From Maritalea mobilis (GTDB lineage: Bacteria > Pseudomonadota > Alphaproteobacteria > Rhizobiales > Devosiaceae), in NCBI RefSeq assembly GCF_004363175.1, contig NZ_SNYR01000001.1:620001-684000 (forward strand): DNA of 64,000 nucleotides, given 5' to 3'. The notes under the pieces are model-generated. The model made no database searches. It was not told where the DNA came from and was given only the letters and a program-made list of their open reading frames with translations. Positions 8,955-17,509 of this stretch are shown piece after piece (within the stretch, counting starts at the first letter, position 1; every line of letters begins with the position of its first letter). The position numbers and the translations under genes are program-made.

Positions 8955-9572
8955 ATGAAGAACTTTTACGCCACCGCGCGAAAACTATTGTTGGCCATCA
9001 GCACATTGCCTGCCTTTTTGGCAGCACCTGCTTTGGCCGTTAGCACCAACGAAGCCTTTGTGTTGGATGTCAAAGAAACCTCAATCCCAATGGGTCATGC
9101 CCAATTTTGCGAAACACGTCCTGCAGAATGCGGACAGAACGCAAATTTGGTGTCTTATGAAAATCTGACCCAAGCCAAGTGGGATGAGCTTTTGCAGATT
9201 AACGCCCATTGGAACAATGCTATTCGCCCCATCAACGATATTGATTTGTATCAGACTGAAGAGTTCTGGACCTATCCGCGCGAATATGGCGATTGTGAAG
9301 ATTATGTTTTGGCCAAACGCCGCAGCCTAATTGAGCGCGGCTGGGCGCCAAGCACCCTTTTGATCACTGTGGTGAAGCAAGCAAATGGCGAAGGCCATGC
9401 AGTGCTCACCGTGCGCACAGACCGTGGCGACCTGATTTTAGACAATCAGGAAGGCCTTATCAAAGTCTGGAGCGAAACAAACTACACCTACATTAAGCGT
9501 CAATCTCAGCAGCACCAAGGCCGCTGGATGGAGCTTGCAGACAATCGCGGGATCATCCTCGCGTCACGCTAA
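8955..9572 (+). CDS. Transglutaminase-like cysteine peptidase (BTLCP)
   Basis: A 205-residue exported protein with a signal peptide (cleavage near APALA). The catalytic triad of bacterial transglutaminase-like cysteine proteinases is visible: C114 in YGDCEDYVLAKR, H148 in GHAVLTVRT and D163 in LILDNQ. Family members process surface adhesins or periplasmic proteins, often with c-di-GMP control (LapG-type); the neighbouring PilZ gene is consistent, but no LapA or LapD partner is in the window. GGGAG lies seven bases before the ATG. Confidence 0.93.
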   Translation: MKNFYATARKLLLAISTLPAFLAAPALAVSTNEAFVLDVKETSIPMGHAQFCETRPAECGQNANLVSYENLTQAKWDELLQINAHWNNAIRPINDIDLYQTEEFWTYPREYGDCEDYVLAKRRSLIERGWAPSTLLITVVKQANGEGHAVLTVRTDRGDLILDNQEGLIKVWSETNYTYIKRQSQQHQGRWMELADNRGIILASR

Positions 9573-9612
9573 TTCGGCCACCCTTCCAACCCCTGACACT
9601 CTCGGCCGAATA

Positions 9613-9642
9613 GAAGGGTCAGCTTCCCCGAGCTGGCCCTTC
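9613..9642. terminator. Strong hairpin between two convergent genes
   Basis: Positions 9613-9624 and 9631-9642 form a 12-bp stem with one G-T pair and a six-base loop (TCCCCG). It lies between the convergent cysteine peptidase and carbonic anhydrase genes. There is no T run on either side, so it may block transcription in a factor-assisted way or protect mRNA ends. Confidence 0.55.
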
Positions 9643-9654
9643 GCCTATTCCGAC

Positions 9655-10176
9655 CTAATGCGCGCGCAATTCACGCGCGAAGTGCTGGGCCCGTTCAATA
9701 TAGCGTTCAGCTTGATCAATCCGCTCCGCCATTGAGCTTGGCGCTAACGTCTTTTTCACACGACCAGGCTGTCCCAATACAACAGAAAAGGGAGGCACTT
9801 TCGTGCCTTCAGTAACAATAGCGCCGGCCCCGATTATGCTACCTTCGCCAATAATGGCCCCATTCATCACAATTGCGCCCATACCCACCAAAACACCCTT
9901 TTCCAGTGTGCAACCGTGAACAATTGCGGAGTGACCAACCGTACAATAATCACCGATGATAGCAGGAAAGCCAGGGTCACAGTGTACGACAGCATTGTCC
10001 TGCACATTGCTGCCCTCACCTATTGTGATTGCGTCGGCATCCCCGCGCAAAACAGCACCAAACCAAATGCTGGATTGTTTGTCCGCAGTAACATTGCCAA
10101 TGACTGCAGCATTAGGCGCAACAAAAATGGACTGCAATTTGGCCGCCACGTCCCCTAAATCGTAGAGCGGCCCCAT
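9655..10176 (-). CDS. Gamma carbonic anhydrase family protein
   Basis: A 173-residue left-handed beta-helix protein with repeated hexapeptides. The metal-binding histidines are present in NVQDNAVVHCDPG and TVGHSAIVHGC. The WFGAVLRGDADAITIG segment is typical of the YrdA/PaaY-type branch. Activity as a CO2 hydratase is possible but many members are weak or of other function. It follows the small membrane protein gene by four bases on the same strand. Confidence 0.93.
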   Translation of the reverse strand: MGPLYDLGDVAAKLQSIFVAPNAAVIGNVTADKQSSIWFGAVLRGDADAITIGEGSNVQDNAVVHCDPGFPAIIGDYCTVGHSAIVHGCTLEKGVLVGMGAIVMNGAIIGEGSIIGAGAIVTEGTKVPPFSVVLGQPGRVKKTLAPSSMAERIDQAERYIERAQHFARELRAH

Positions 10177-10180
10177 TTCT

Positions 10181-10504
10181 TTAAGCTCCGATAACGCTCA
10201 AAAACACGCTGAGTGCCAACAGACCGGTGATAAAACTCCAGCCAAAGGCAATAAATGCCGAAAGCAAAACGCCGCTCATTGAAATTGAGCTTTGGCCTTC
10301 GCTGCGCCACCCCAATTGCAACATAATCATCGGGCCACACAAAAAGCTCATCGCCAAATGGCCAAGCGCACCAAGATAGTTTGCACCATCAAAGCGCAAC
10401 ATTGCGGCTTGCTTAAAAATCATTTGGTAGAGATAGGTGCCAACCCCGGCAACGGCCAACCCCACAGCAACGATGTAAAGTGCAATCAAAAACTCAATGG
10501 CCAT
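10181..10504 (-). CDS. Small conserved membrane protein (DUF6949-like)
   Basis: A 107-residue protein with about four membrane helices (MAIEFLIALYIVAVGLAVAG, then YLGALGHLAMSFLCGPMIML, and a paired C-terminal helix). It resembles a short membrane family of Hyphomicrobiales that I recall as DUF6949; the function is unknown. The ATG at 10504 has a GGGGA site five bases upstream. It is probably cotranscribed with the carbonic anhydrase gene. Confidence 0.75.
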   Translation of the reverse strand: MAIEFLIALYIVAVGLAVAGVGTYLYQMIFKQAAMLRFDGANYLGALGHLAMSFLCGPMIMLQLGWRSEGQSSISMSGVLLSAFIAFGWSFITGLLALSVFLSVIGA

Positions 10505-10591
10505 AGCTTCCCCGCTTGCATTTCGGCTTTGCATTAACGTTTTATTAAACATATTTCCCCCTACATCGAAAGTCACGTCCCAACATTGCGA

Positions 10592-11284
10592 ATGGTTAAT
10601 GCCGAAGGCAGGAAGTTGACCCAGAAAAAAGCCCGAAAAAGATCGAAGAAACAAAACGTTATCATGAACACCCTGTTCCTGATGGCCCTATTGTCGATAA
10701 TTGGGTTGGGGATAATTTACGCCATCGAGGCGCTAAAACCCGAAAAGGCGACCATTGACCCAAATTATGTGGCCGAAAAACGAGCCCTCACTTTGGGATT
10801 TGGCGAAATTTTTGTGCCGCAAAATTGGATTGCATCCAGCATCGATGATGAACAGCGCGCGCTTGAAAATTTAAGCCTGCTCATTCCGGTGCAATTGCAA
10901 GACCAGGTGGCAGAAGTGCCCGTGGATTTGGTGCCCGCCAGTCGCACCACGCCAAGTGCCTATTTGCTTGATGCGCTTTACATTCACCGCTTTTCATCCG
11001 ATCCAGCACAATATGCGCATGGCCTTGTGGGCCGCACATTGAAAGATGGTGAAGGCTATGAAAATGAATCTGTTTGGTACGATCCGCTAAGGCCACAACC
11101 CTTTGTCGCCAAGTGCGTTGCGCCACTTGATGAAACGGTTCAAACCCCAAACTGTCTGGAAACAAAATTAGTGACCAAGCGTGTTGCCGCCGTCATCAAA
11201 TTTCCGGAGCAATATTTGCCCCAATGGAAGGCATTTGACGCACAAATGCGCGCCAAATTAGAGCTTATGACAAAGGCTGATTAG
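10592..11284 (+). CDS. Single-pass membrane protein of unknown function
   Basis: A 230-residue protein with a highly basic N-terminus (KKARKRSKKQ), one membrane helix at about residues 25-47, and a periplasmic domain with the strands ALTLGFGEIFVPQNWIAS. Two cysteines (in AKCVAP and PNCLET) could form a disulfide. I do not recognise the family. It is divergent from the DUF6949-like gene; the start may instead be the TTG at 10586. It overlaps the DUF3126 stop by four bases. Confidence 0.7.
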   Translation: MVNAEGRKLTQKKARKRSKKQNVIMNTLFLMALLSIIGLGIIYAIEALKPEKATIDPNYVAEKRALTLGFGEIFVPQNWIASSIDDEQRALENLSLLIPVQLQDQVAEVPVDLVPASRTTPSAYLLDALYIHRFSSDPAQYAHGLVGRTLKDGEGYENESVWYDPLRPQPFVAKCVAPLDETVQTPNCLETKLVTKRVAAVIKFPEQYLPQWKAFDAQMRAKLELMTKAD

Positions 11285-11502
11285 CCAGTCACTTCTTCCA
11301 AATCAATGTCCAAAATGGCCATTTGGAAGTTGAAAGAGCGTTCGCCCTCATCTTCATCAAGATAAAGCACGCCAATAAATTCTTCGCCGAGATAAACCTC
11401 TGCAGAATCATCCTTTTTCGGGCGCGCGCGCACCTGCAATTGCGGATTGCCAAATTTGGCCTGCAGATATTTTTGCAGGTTCATCAATTCATCTTTTGTC
11501 AT
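11281..11502 (-). CDS. DUF3126 family protein
   Basis: A 73-residue soluble protein matching the alphaproteobacterial DUF3126 pattern (KYLQAKFGNPQLQVRARPKK, then EVYLGEEFIGVLYLDEDEGE and a final FQMAILDIDLEE). The function is unknown. It is the last gene of a minus-strand group with cysE and the SnoaL-like gene, as often seen in this order. Confidence 0.88.
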   Translation of the reverse strand: MTKDELMNLQKYLQAKFGNPQLQVRARPKKDDSAEVYLGEEFIGVLYLDEDEGERSFNFQMAILDIDLEEVTG

Positions 11503-11558
11503 TATGCACTCCGCATCTGTTTAAATTTTTTCGCAAGATAGCCAGATTTGCCTTGGTC

Positions 11559-11939
11559 TCAAGTGATGGACTGGCTTTTTTCCAAACTATCCTCACCTTC
11601 CACAAAAATGTGGAATTGCTTGCGCCATTCTTTATCGATCATACGCCATAATGACAAATGAGTGGTCATTTGCCCATTGGTTTCTGGCACGCGAAAGGCA
11701 ATGCAATAGCTGTCTTGTAGCCCCTGCTCACACCACATGAGCCGCGCTTTTTTCACCAATAAGCCAGTAGAATGCATCTGACTTGCAAATTGTTCCCCAG
11801 TCAGCTGATTGCCTTCTGGATCAAAGCTCACAAAATCCGCCGCAAACGCTGCATCATCATAGGCTTTGGCCGTGGCCAAAACTTCTTGCTCACGCGACCA
11901 AACCAAATTTGCCGCGTCCATATGTTCGCCTAAATCCAT
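11559..11939 (-). CDS. SnoaL/NTF2-like protein
   Basis: A 126-residue protein beginning with a helix-rich segment (MDAANLVWSREQEVLATAKAYD) and continuing with alternating strands (ADFVSFDPEGNQLTGEQFASQM, then HLSLWRMIDKEWRKQFHIFVEG), the pattern of small cone-fold NTF2-like domains. No catalytic residues are evident. It starts seven bases after the cysE stop and is probably translated from the same message. Confidence 0.6.
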   Translation of the reverse strand: MDLGEHMDAANLVWSREQEVLATAKAYDDAAFAADFVSFDPEGNQLTGEQFASQMHSTGLLVKKARLMWCEQGLQDSYCIAFRVPETNGQMTTHLSLWRMIDKEWRKQFHIFVEGEDSLEKSQSIT

Positions 11940-11946
11940 GATAAAC

Positions 11947-12768
11947 TTAATTCGGTTCGTCGATCAGCATTTGGTCCATGCGCAAGGCCGGCTCAGCGCA
12001 ACCTGCTTCGCCTACCACTTTGGCGGGCACGCCAGCCACAGTCATGCAGGTAGGCACATCTTTCAGCACCACTGAACCTGCGGCCACCCGGGCGCAATTG
12101 CCAATTTTGATATTGCCCAAAATCTTCGCCCCGGCACCAATCATCACACCAGAACCAATTTTCGGATGGCGGTCGCCATCTTCCTTGCCTGTACCACCCA
12201 GCGTCACCGCATGGAGAATAGAGACATTATCGCCCACAACCGCCGTTTCACCAATCACAAGACCCGTAGCATGGTCCACCATAATGCCTGCGCCAATCCG
12301 AGCGGCAGGGTGAATATCAACTTGAAACACTTGCGACACACGGCTTTGCAGATATTTCGCAAAATCTTTGCGCCCTGCGTTCCATAGCTCATGGAAAAAG
12401 CGATAGGTTTGAATGGCCTGAAAGCCCTTGAAATAAAGCAAAGGCTCAATCGCCCTATTGGTGGCAGGATCACGTTCTAACGTTGCTGCCAAATCAGTAC
12501 GGAAATAGTTCGCCAATTCAGGTTTCGCCTGCAACATATCGTCAAACGCACGACGAATAATCGCCGCTGACATGTCCGCATGCTCCAACAACTCAGAAAG
12601 GCGATAGGCCATCGCCTCTTCCAAACTATTGTGGTTCAACACATTGGAAATCACGAAATTCGAGAATGCAGGCTCATCGGCCATAATTTGCCGCGCTTCA
12701 GCACAAACGTCATGCCAAACCGGATCGACAATTCTTGGTTTCTGATCACGCTTGATGTTGCCAGCCAT
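11947..12768 (-). CDS. cysE: Serine O-acetyltransferase
   Basis: It acetylates L-serine from acetyl-CoA, the first step of cysteine synthesis. The 273 residues contain the N-terminal helical domain (RYFRTD-like, here NYFRTDLAATLERDPA) and a left-handed beta-helix with the catalytic DIHPAARIGAGIMVDHATGLVIGET and HAVTLGGTGK segments. The C-terminus is long enough for the CysK-binding tail. It is followed closely by the SnoaL-like gene. Confidence 0.96.
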   Translation of the reverse strand: MAGNIKRDQKPRIVDPVWHDVCAEARQIMADEPAFSNFVISNVLNHNSLEEAMAYRLSELLEHADMSAAIIRRAFDDMLQAKPELANYFRTDLAATLERDPATNRAIEPLLYFKGFQAIQTYRFFHELWNAGRKDFAKYLQSRVSQVFQVDIHPAARIGAGIMVDHATGLVIGETAVVGDNVSILHAVTLGGTGKEDGDRHPKIGSGVMIGAGAKILGNIKIGNCARVAAGSVVLKDVPTCMTVAGVPAKVVGEAGCAEPALRMDQMLIDEPN

Positions 12769-12802
12769 AGCTTAATCCAATTCTATGTATAAACCTGATT
12801 TT

Positions 12803-13564
12803 TTACCCTGCTGGGTAAACGCGTTTGAAGAAGTCTAGCACACCTTCTTTAAACTGTTTATCCCCAGTCGCGCGCATGTGATCACGCCCTTCAATCACAA
12901 GGCTTTCGCCCTGCTCCATAAGTGCGGCCAAAGGCTCTGGCCGACCGCCAACTTCATCGTCGCTGCCCACAGCCACCAAAACCGGCACTTCGATTTTAGA
13001 AACATCTTCTTCAGAAATTTTCTGCCGCGAGCTGCCCATGCAGGCTGCAAGTGCCTTTAGGTCGCTCTTAGTATGTTCAGCAAAAATGCGGAAGGTGCGC
13101 CCAGTGCGGTCTTTCACCTCTTCCAGAGTTGGCGTCAACAGCGCATCAACAATGGTTGTGGAATTGCTCATGCCAACAGTCATTCGTTCGCCCAATCCGC
13201 CAAAAACGGCGCATGCAATCTTGTCCGGCGCCGTCATCGACACATAGGCGGAAATCCGCGCGCCCATGGAATAGCCCATAATCGCGACTTGTTTCACGCC
13301 GAGATAATCAATCAGATTGATTGAGTCTTTTGCCATTTCGCTGGAAGGATAAGCGGCAGTGTCATAAATTTTTTCTGATTTGCCGTGACCGCGATTGTCG
13401 ATGGTCACAACGCGATAGCCCGCTTCAACCAGCGCATCCACCCAACCAGTGTCCACCCAGTTCACTTTGCCATTGGAGGCAAAACCGTGCACCAGCAGCA
13501 CAGTTGGGCCTTCGCCATAAATCGAAAAGGCAATTTCATAGCCTTCAGAGTTAAAAGTTGGCAT
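12803..13564 (-). CDS. Alpha/beta hydrolase
   Basis: A 253-residue alpha/beta hydrolase. The oxyanion-side VLLVHGFASN, the VVTIDNRGHGKS segment, the nucleophile elbow GYSMGA and the late GRDHM histidine are all present, giving a Ser-Asp-His triad. The substrate is unknown. I take the start at 13564 (MPTFNSEGYEIAF), since the longer form from 13603 begins with a non-ATG codon. It lies just upstream of cysE on the same strand. Confidence 0.88.
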   Translation of the reverse strand: MPTFNSEGYEIAFSIYGEGPTVLLVHGFASNGKVNWVDTGWVDALVEAGYRVVTIDNRGHGKSEKIYDTAAYPSSEMAKDSINLIDYLGVKQVAIMGYSMGARISAYVSMTAPDKIACAVFGGLGERMTVGMSNSTTIVDALLTPTLEEVKDRTGRTFRIFAEHTKSDLKALAACMGSSRQKISEEDVSKIEVPVLVAVGSDDEVGGRPEPLAALMEQGESLVIEGRDHMRATGDKQFKEGVLDFFKRVYPAG

Positions 13565-13701
13565 CCCGCATCTATCCCTGTTCAACAAACCAAAACTTTG
13601 CACTTTCTAATGGTGTTTGCTCTGGTTTTTTCCATTTGTCTCGGTTAATGTCCGCCACACTTAACCTCTCGCATTCAATTGGGCAATGAGTCGATAAGAC
13701 A

Positions 13702-13947
13702 ATGGCAAATCAAATCACACCACATTTTCAAAACAGCATGGGCGTCGCTAAAATCGAAATCGGCACCAAAGAGTTTAAATGCATTGGTGCGCTCCCGCCT
13801 TATGATCACCCACATGTTTATCTCGACATGGGTGACGAGAATGAAATTGTATGCCCTTACTGCTCAACACATTATGTATTTAATGCTGAGTTGGATAAAG
13901 CAGCCGCCTCTCCTGCAGAAGCTGCATACAACAAAAAGTCTGCCTAA
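13702..13947 (+). CDS. Zinc-finger domain protein of the NDUFS6 type
   Basis: An 81-residue zf-CHCC protein. The ligands are visible at C27, H36 or H38, C51 and C54 (CPYC). Its mitochondrial counterpart is NDUFS6, an accessory subunit of respiratory complex I, so a role in complex I assembly is plausible. It precedes an FAD monooxygenase gene by 28 bases in the same direction. Confidence 0.9.
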   Translation: MANQITPHFQNSMGVAKIEIGTKEFKCIGALPPYDHPHVYLDMGDENEIVCPYCSTHYVFNAELDKAAASPAEAAYNKKSA

Positions 13948-13975
13948 CTTTTAAACATCAGAGCTGGAGTGCCAC

Positions 13976-15178
13976 ATGGCCAACAGCCAAAAAACCATCG
14001 CCGTTGCCGGGGCTGGCATTGCTGGCCTCACGCTGGCTATTGCGCTGGCCAAATTTGGCTTTCGCGTTGTGGTGGCTGAAAAACAAGCCTCACCAAGTGA
14101 ATTTGGCGCAGGCTTGCAAATCAGCCCAAATGCACGCCGAGTCATCAATGCACTCGGCCTTGATGAGGATTTCGCAGCAAACAGCTTCGCGCCCGAAGCC
14201 ATCGACATTTATCCGCACAAGTTCGATGCGCCAATCAATTCAGTCCAATTGGGCGAATTTGCCACCAAACGCTATGATGGCTTTTCTTATGCCGTGGCGC
14301 ACCGCGCCGACCTTTTAAACTGCCTTTATCGCGCTGCGAAGAAGTTCGCCAATATCGACATGCATTTCGGCATTGAAGATATTGACGCCACCCAGACCGC
14401 TGACAGTGTTTCGATCTTGCTGAAAGACCAACGCGGCACCCCGTTTCCGGTAACCGCCCGCGCCCTCATCGGCGCTGATGGTGTTCGGTCTCAAACCCGG
14501 ATTGACCATATCAACGGCAAAAAACCAAAATTTACCGGTTATGTCGCCTGGCGTGCTTTGGCCTCGATTGATCATGTCGCAAAATTCTTGCCGACCAATC
14601 ATACCTCCCTGTTCTGGGGACCTGATTATCATGTTGTGCTCTATCCGCTGCCACATCAGCAAAGTGTCAACATTGCGCTTTTCTCAACGCATAAGCACAA
14701 ATCCATCACACACGAGGAAGAATTAAAGCTCAATCCAAACAAGCTTTCCATCAAAGAAAACAGTACATTATCGCCCATTCTAGACTCACTTTATGATGAG
14801 TTCACCCCGTGGCCTCTGTTCGGGATCACCTGCGATCAATGGTACAAAGGCAATGTTGCGCTGATTGGCGATGCAGCACACGCCATGCTGCCCTTTCAAG
14901 CGCAAGGCGCAGCCATGGGCATGGAAGATGCCGGTTTGCTTGCTGTGTTGTTGGCTGCAGAGCCAGACAACGCAAAGGCCTTTGCGCAATATCAACAACT
15001 GCGCAAACCGCGCGTCGATAAAGTGCAAAGCCAATCAGCCAAAAACGGAAAGATATTCCATATGCGCCCACCTCAGGCATGGGCGCGGAACTTTGTCGTT
15101 GCGCGCCAGTCCCCTGACGCGCAACTCAAACGGTTGGATTGGATCTATAGTCACGACCCATTTGAGGGCATGCTATAA
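13976..15178 (+). CDS. FAD-dependent monooxygenase (salicylate-hydroxylase-like)
   Basis: A 400-residue class A flavin monooxygenase: the dinucleotide-binding GAGIAG near residue 11, the internal DG motif (IGADGVRSQTR) and the GDAAHAMLPFQAQGA flavin ribityl site. The aromatic substrate is unknown; ubiquinone hydroxylation is less likely because UbiH signatures are not obvious. GGAG lies eight bases before the ATG. It overlaps the pirin gene by six bases, stop to stop. Confidence 0.9.
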   Translation: MANSQKTIAVAGAGIAGLTLAIALAKFGFRVVVAEKQASPSEFGAGLQISPNARRVINALGLDEDFAANSFAPEAIDIYPHKFDAPINSVQLGEFATKRYDGFSYAVAHRADLLNCLYRAAKKFANIDMHFGIEDIDATQTADSVSILLKDQRGTPFPVTARALIGADGVRSQTRIDHINGKKPKFTGYVAWRALASIDHVAKFLPTNHTSLFWGPDYHVVLYPLPHQQSVNIALFSTHKHKSITHEEELKLNPNKLSIKENSTLSPILDSLYDEFTPWPLFGITCDQWYKGNVALIGDAAHAMLPFQAQGAAMGMEDAGLLAVLLAAEPDNAKAFAQYQQLRKPRVDKVQSQSAKNGKIFHMRPPQAWARNFVVARQSPDAQLKRLDWIYSHDPFEGML

Positions 15179-16036
15179 GGCTGGGCCAAACTTGCCTGCT
15201 GAATAATCCTGAAAAGCGTGATAAATCTCGTTCTTTGTATTCATCACAAAGGGTCCGCCCTTCGCAATCGGCTCATCCAGCGCTTGGCCTGTGGCCAGCA
15301 CAAAGCGTCCGCCAGTATCGCTGTGCACTTCCACTGCGTCACCTGCTTTGCTCAGCTCAATCAAGCTGCCTTCCCCATAAAGCGCTGTGGTCCCATCTGC
15401 ATCCAAAATGCTGACGGTGCCTTCCACCACCAAAATGAAGCCCTGACGTCCATTAAGTGGCTCTGCAAATGTGCCGCCGGAAAGCAATTCCACATCAAGG
15501 ATAAACGGCCGCGTTTCCCGATCCAGAAAATGCCCCTTTGTGCCTTGGCTGGTTTCGCCAGCAATCACACGCAGGCTAGTTTTCTCACGTTTCTCCACTT
15601 CCAGCTTGGAAATGTCGAGATTGGTATATTCGGGCTGATCCGATTTTTGGGAGGCCGGCAAATTCAACCAAAATTGCAAGCCAGACAAATCTTCATCGCC
15701 TTCCACGCGTGGCATTTCCGAGTGGATAATACCCCCAGCAGCCTTCATCCATTGCACACCACCCGGCCCCACTTCCGCGGTGTTGCCGATATTGTCGCGG
15801 TGGCCCATAAAGCCACTTAGCATCAAGGTGATGGTTTCAAACCCACGGTGTGGATGCGGCGGAAAACCGGGAATTGGCCCTTTAGGGCTTTCCACTTTAA
15901 ACCAGTCCAGCATCAAGAAAGGGTTGATCACATCAATATCGGGCGTGCCGATATAGCGGTGCACCATAATCCCTTCACCTTCTTGTACATAATGGCCACG
16001 ACTCGTTTTTACTGCATGTTTTAAATTGGACGTCAT
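15173..16036 (-). CDS. Pirin family protein
   Basis: A 287-residue bicupin. The N-terminal cupin has the metal ligands in PHPHRGFETITLML and HSEMPR, and the C-terminal cupin starts near LLSGGTFAEPLNG. Bacterial pirins include quercetin dioxygenases and regulators of central metabolism. GGAGG sits five bases before the ATG at 16036; a longer form from 16075 would start inside that site's upstream region. Confidence 0.93.
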   Translation of the reverse strand: MTSNLKHAVKTSRGHYVQEGEGIMVHRYIGTPDIDVINPFLMLDWFKVESPKGPIPGFPPHPHRGFETITLMLSGFMGHRDNIGNTAEVGPGGVQWMKAAGGIIHSEMPRVEGDEDLSGLQFWLNLPASQKSDQPEYTNLDISKLEVEKREKTSLRVIAGETSQGTKGHFLDRETRPFILDVELLSGGTFAEPLNGRQGFILVVEGTVSILDADGTTALYGEGSLIELSKAGDAVEVHSDTGGRFVLATGQALDEPIAKGGPFVMNTKNEIYHAFQDYSAGKFGPAL

Positions 16037-16121
16037 ATTCGCCTCCATTTTCTGTACCAGCGAAAATAGGCGCATTTTGATTTACAAAAATAGCGGTAAT
16101 GGCAAAGGATTGTTCACGCTC

Positions 16122-16161
16122 TTGAACCTAATAGGGAGATTTCTACCCTCGGGTGGTTCAA
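16122..16161. promoter_or_regulatory. Inverted repeat upstream of the TetA-like exporter gene
   Basis: TTGAACC (16122-16128) pairs with GGTTCAA (16155-16161); inside it AGGG and CCCT can also pair. A TTGACT hexamer follows at 16164-16169. This could be an operator or a leader stem. No TetR gene is adjacent. Confidence 0.35.
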
Positions 16162-16226
16162 TATTGACTTGCGTTCCCTATATCCAACATGTCTATTGAC
16201 GCAAAATACCCGCCTAAAGGAACATC

Positions 16227-17507
16227 ATGACAGCAGCAAAGAATTCAAAGCTGGCACTGGCCTTCATTCTGATCACTGTTCTCATCGATATTATCGGGCT
16301 GGGCATCATCATTCCTGTGCTCCCGCATCTTATTGAAGAACTGACTGGTGGTACAGTGGCAGAAGCTGCCGTTTATGGCGGCTTTTTGCTGTTTGTTTAT
16401 GCGTTGATGCAATTTATCTTTTCACCCATTCTCGGCAATCTGAGCGATCGCTTTGGTCGTCGGCCTGTATTGCTCTTGTCGCTATTGGGTCTAACGCTAG
16501 ATTATATGTTGATGGGCTTCGCCCCCACCATTATCTGGCTGTTTGTCGGACGCGTTCTATCCGGCATTATGGGCGCGGCTGTCTCCACCGCCACTGCCTA
16601 TATTGCCGACATTTCCACCCGCGAAAAACGCGCACAGAATTTCGGCCTTATCGGCGCGGCCTTTGGCGCAGGCTTTATCATTGGCCCTGTAGTGGGCGGG
16701 CAACTGGGCGAATTCGGCCCCCGCGTGCCCTTCTTCGCGGCAGCGGGTCTTGCCTTCGTCAATTTGATTTTCGGCTATTTCGTTCTGCCCGAAAGCCTCA
16801 ATATGCGGAAGCGTCGGCGCTTTGAGATCAAACGCGCCAACCCGCTTGGCACGCTCATGTCCCTGCGCAAATTTCCGTTTGTGCTGTCCTTTATCGCTGT
16901 GCTGTTCTTCTTCTCGCTGGCCGCACAAACCTACCCCAGCATCTGGAACTTCTTCACCATCGAACGGTTCGACTGGTCGCCATCGCAAGTAGGTTATTCT
17001 TTGGGTGCATTTGGCATCATGTTTGCGATTGTGCAGGCCATCATCATCCGCCCCTCCATGAAATGGTTTGGCGAAGTCAAAACCGTCATGATCGGCATGA
17101 GCTTTGCAGTCTTCGCCTTCTTTGGCATGGCCTTTATCGACACGCCATTGGGGCTTTACACATTCCTTGCCATGGGCGCCATGGGTGGCTTGGTCGTGCC
17201 TGGCCTTACCGGTCTTATGGCCAACCGTGTGGATGATAACGCGCAAGGCGAGCTGCAAGGTGGCATTAACGCGGTCAATTCGATCACATCGATCATTGGC
17301 CCCTTAGCCGCCACACAGCTCTTTTCGTTTTTCACCACCTCGCCCAAAGCCTTCACCTATTTCCCAGGTGTGCCCTTCTTCGCGGCTGGCATCGCGGTGA
17401 CGCTGGGTGCAGCATGGTTTGTGGTAACATCAATTCGCGCGGGGTTGCTGCTGCGGCGTAAAGCCCATTATGGCCAATCCGCCGCCACAAACGAACCCGA
17501 CGAATAA
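16227..17507 (+). CDS. MFS drug exporter of the TetA type
   Basis: A 426-residue, 12-helix major facilitator. The loop after helix 2 carries GNLSDRFGRRP, and helix 1 starts LITVLIDIIGLGIIIPVLP, both characteristic of the TCR/Tet drug:H+ antiporter family. Whether it exports tetracycline or another compound cannot be told. It is divergent from pirin and stands alone, with an inverted repeat in its upstream region. Confidence 0.9.
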   Translation: MTAAKNSKLALAFILITVLIDIIGLGIIIPVLPHLIEELTGGTVAEAAVYGGFLLFVYALMQFIFSPILGNLSDRFGRRPVLLLSLLGLTLDYMLMGFAPTIIWLFVGRVLSGIMGAAVSTATAYIADISTREKRAQNFGLIGAAFGAGFIIGPVVGGQLGEFGPRVPFFAAAGLAFVNLIFGYFVLPESLNMRKRRRFEIKRANPLGTLMSLRKFPFVLSFIAVLFFFSLAAQTYPSIWNFFTIERFDWSPSQVGYSLGAFGIMFAIVQAIIIRPSMKWFGEVKTVMIGMSFAVFAFFGMAFIDTPLGLYTFLAMGAMGGLVVPGLTGLMANRVDDNAQGELQGGINAVNSITSIIGPLAATQLFSFFTTSPKAFTYFPGVPFFAAGIAVTLGAAWFVVTSIRAGLLLRRKAHYGQSAATNEPDE

Positions 17508-17509
17508 CC

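Noticed and set aside
16557-17258. Minus-strand open frame opposite the TetA-like gene
   Set aside because: The opposite strand encodes a well-defined MFS protein; this frame has no domain.
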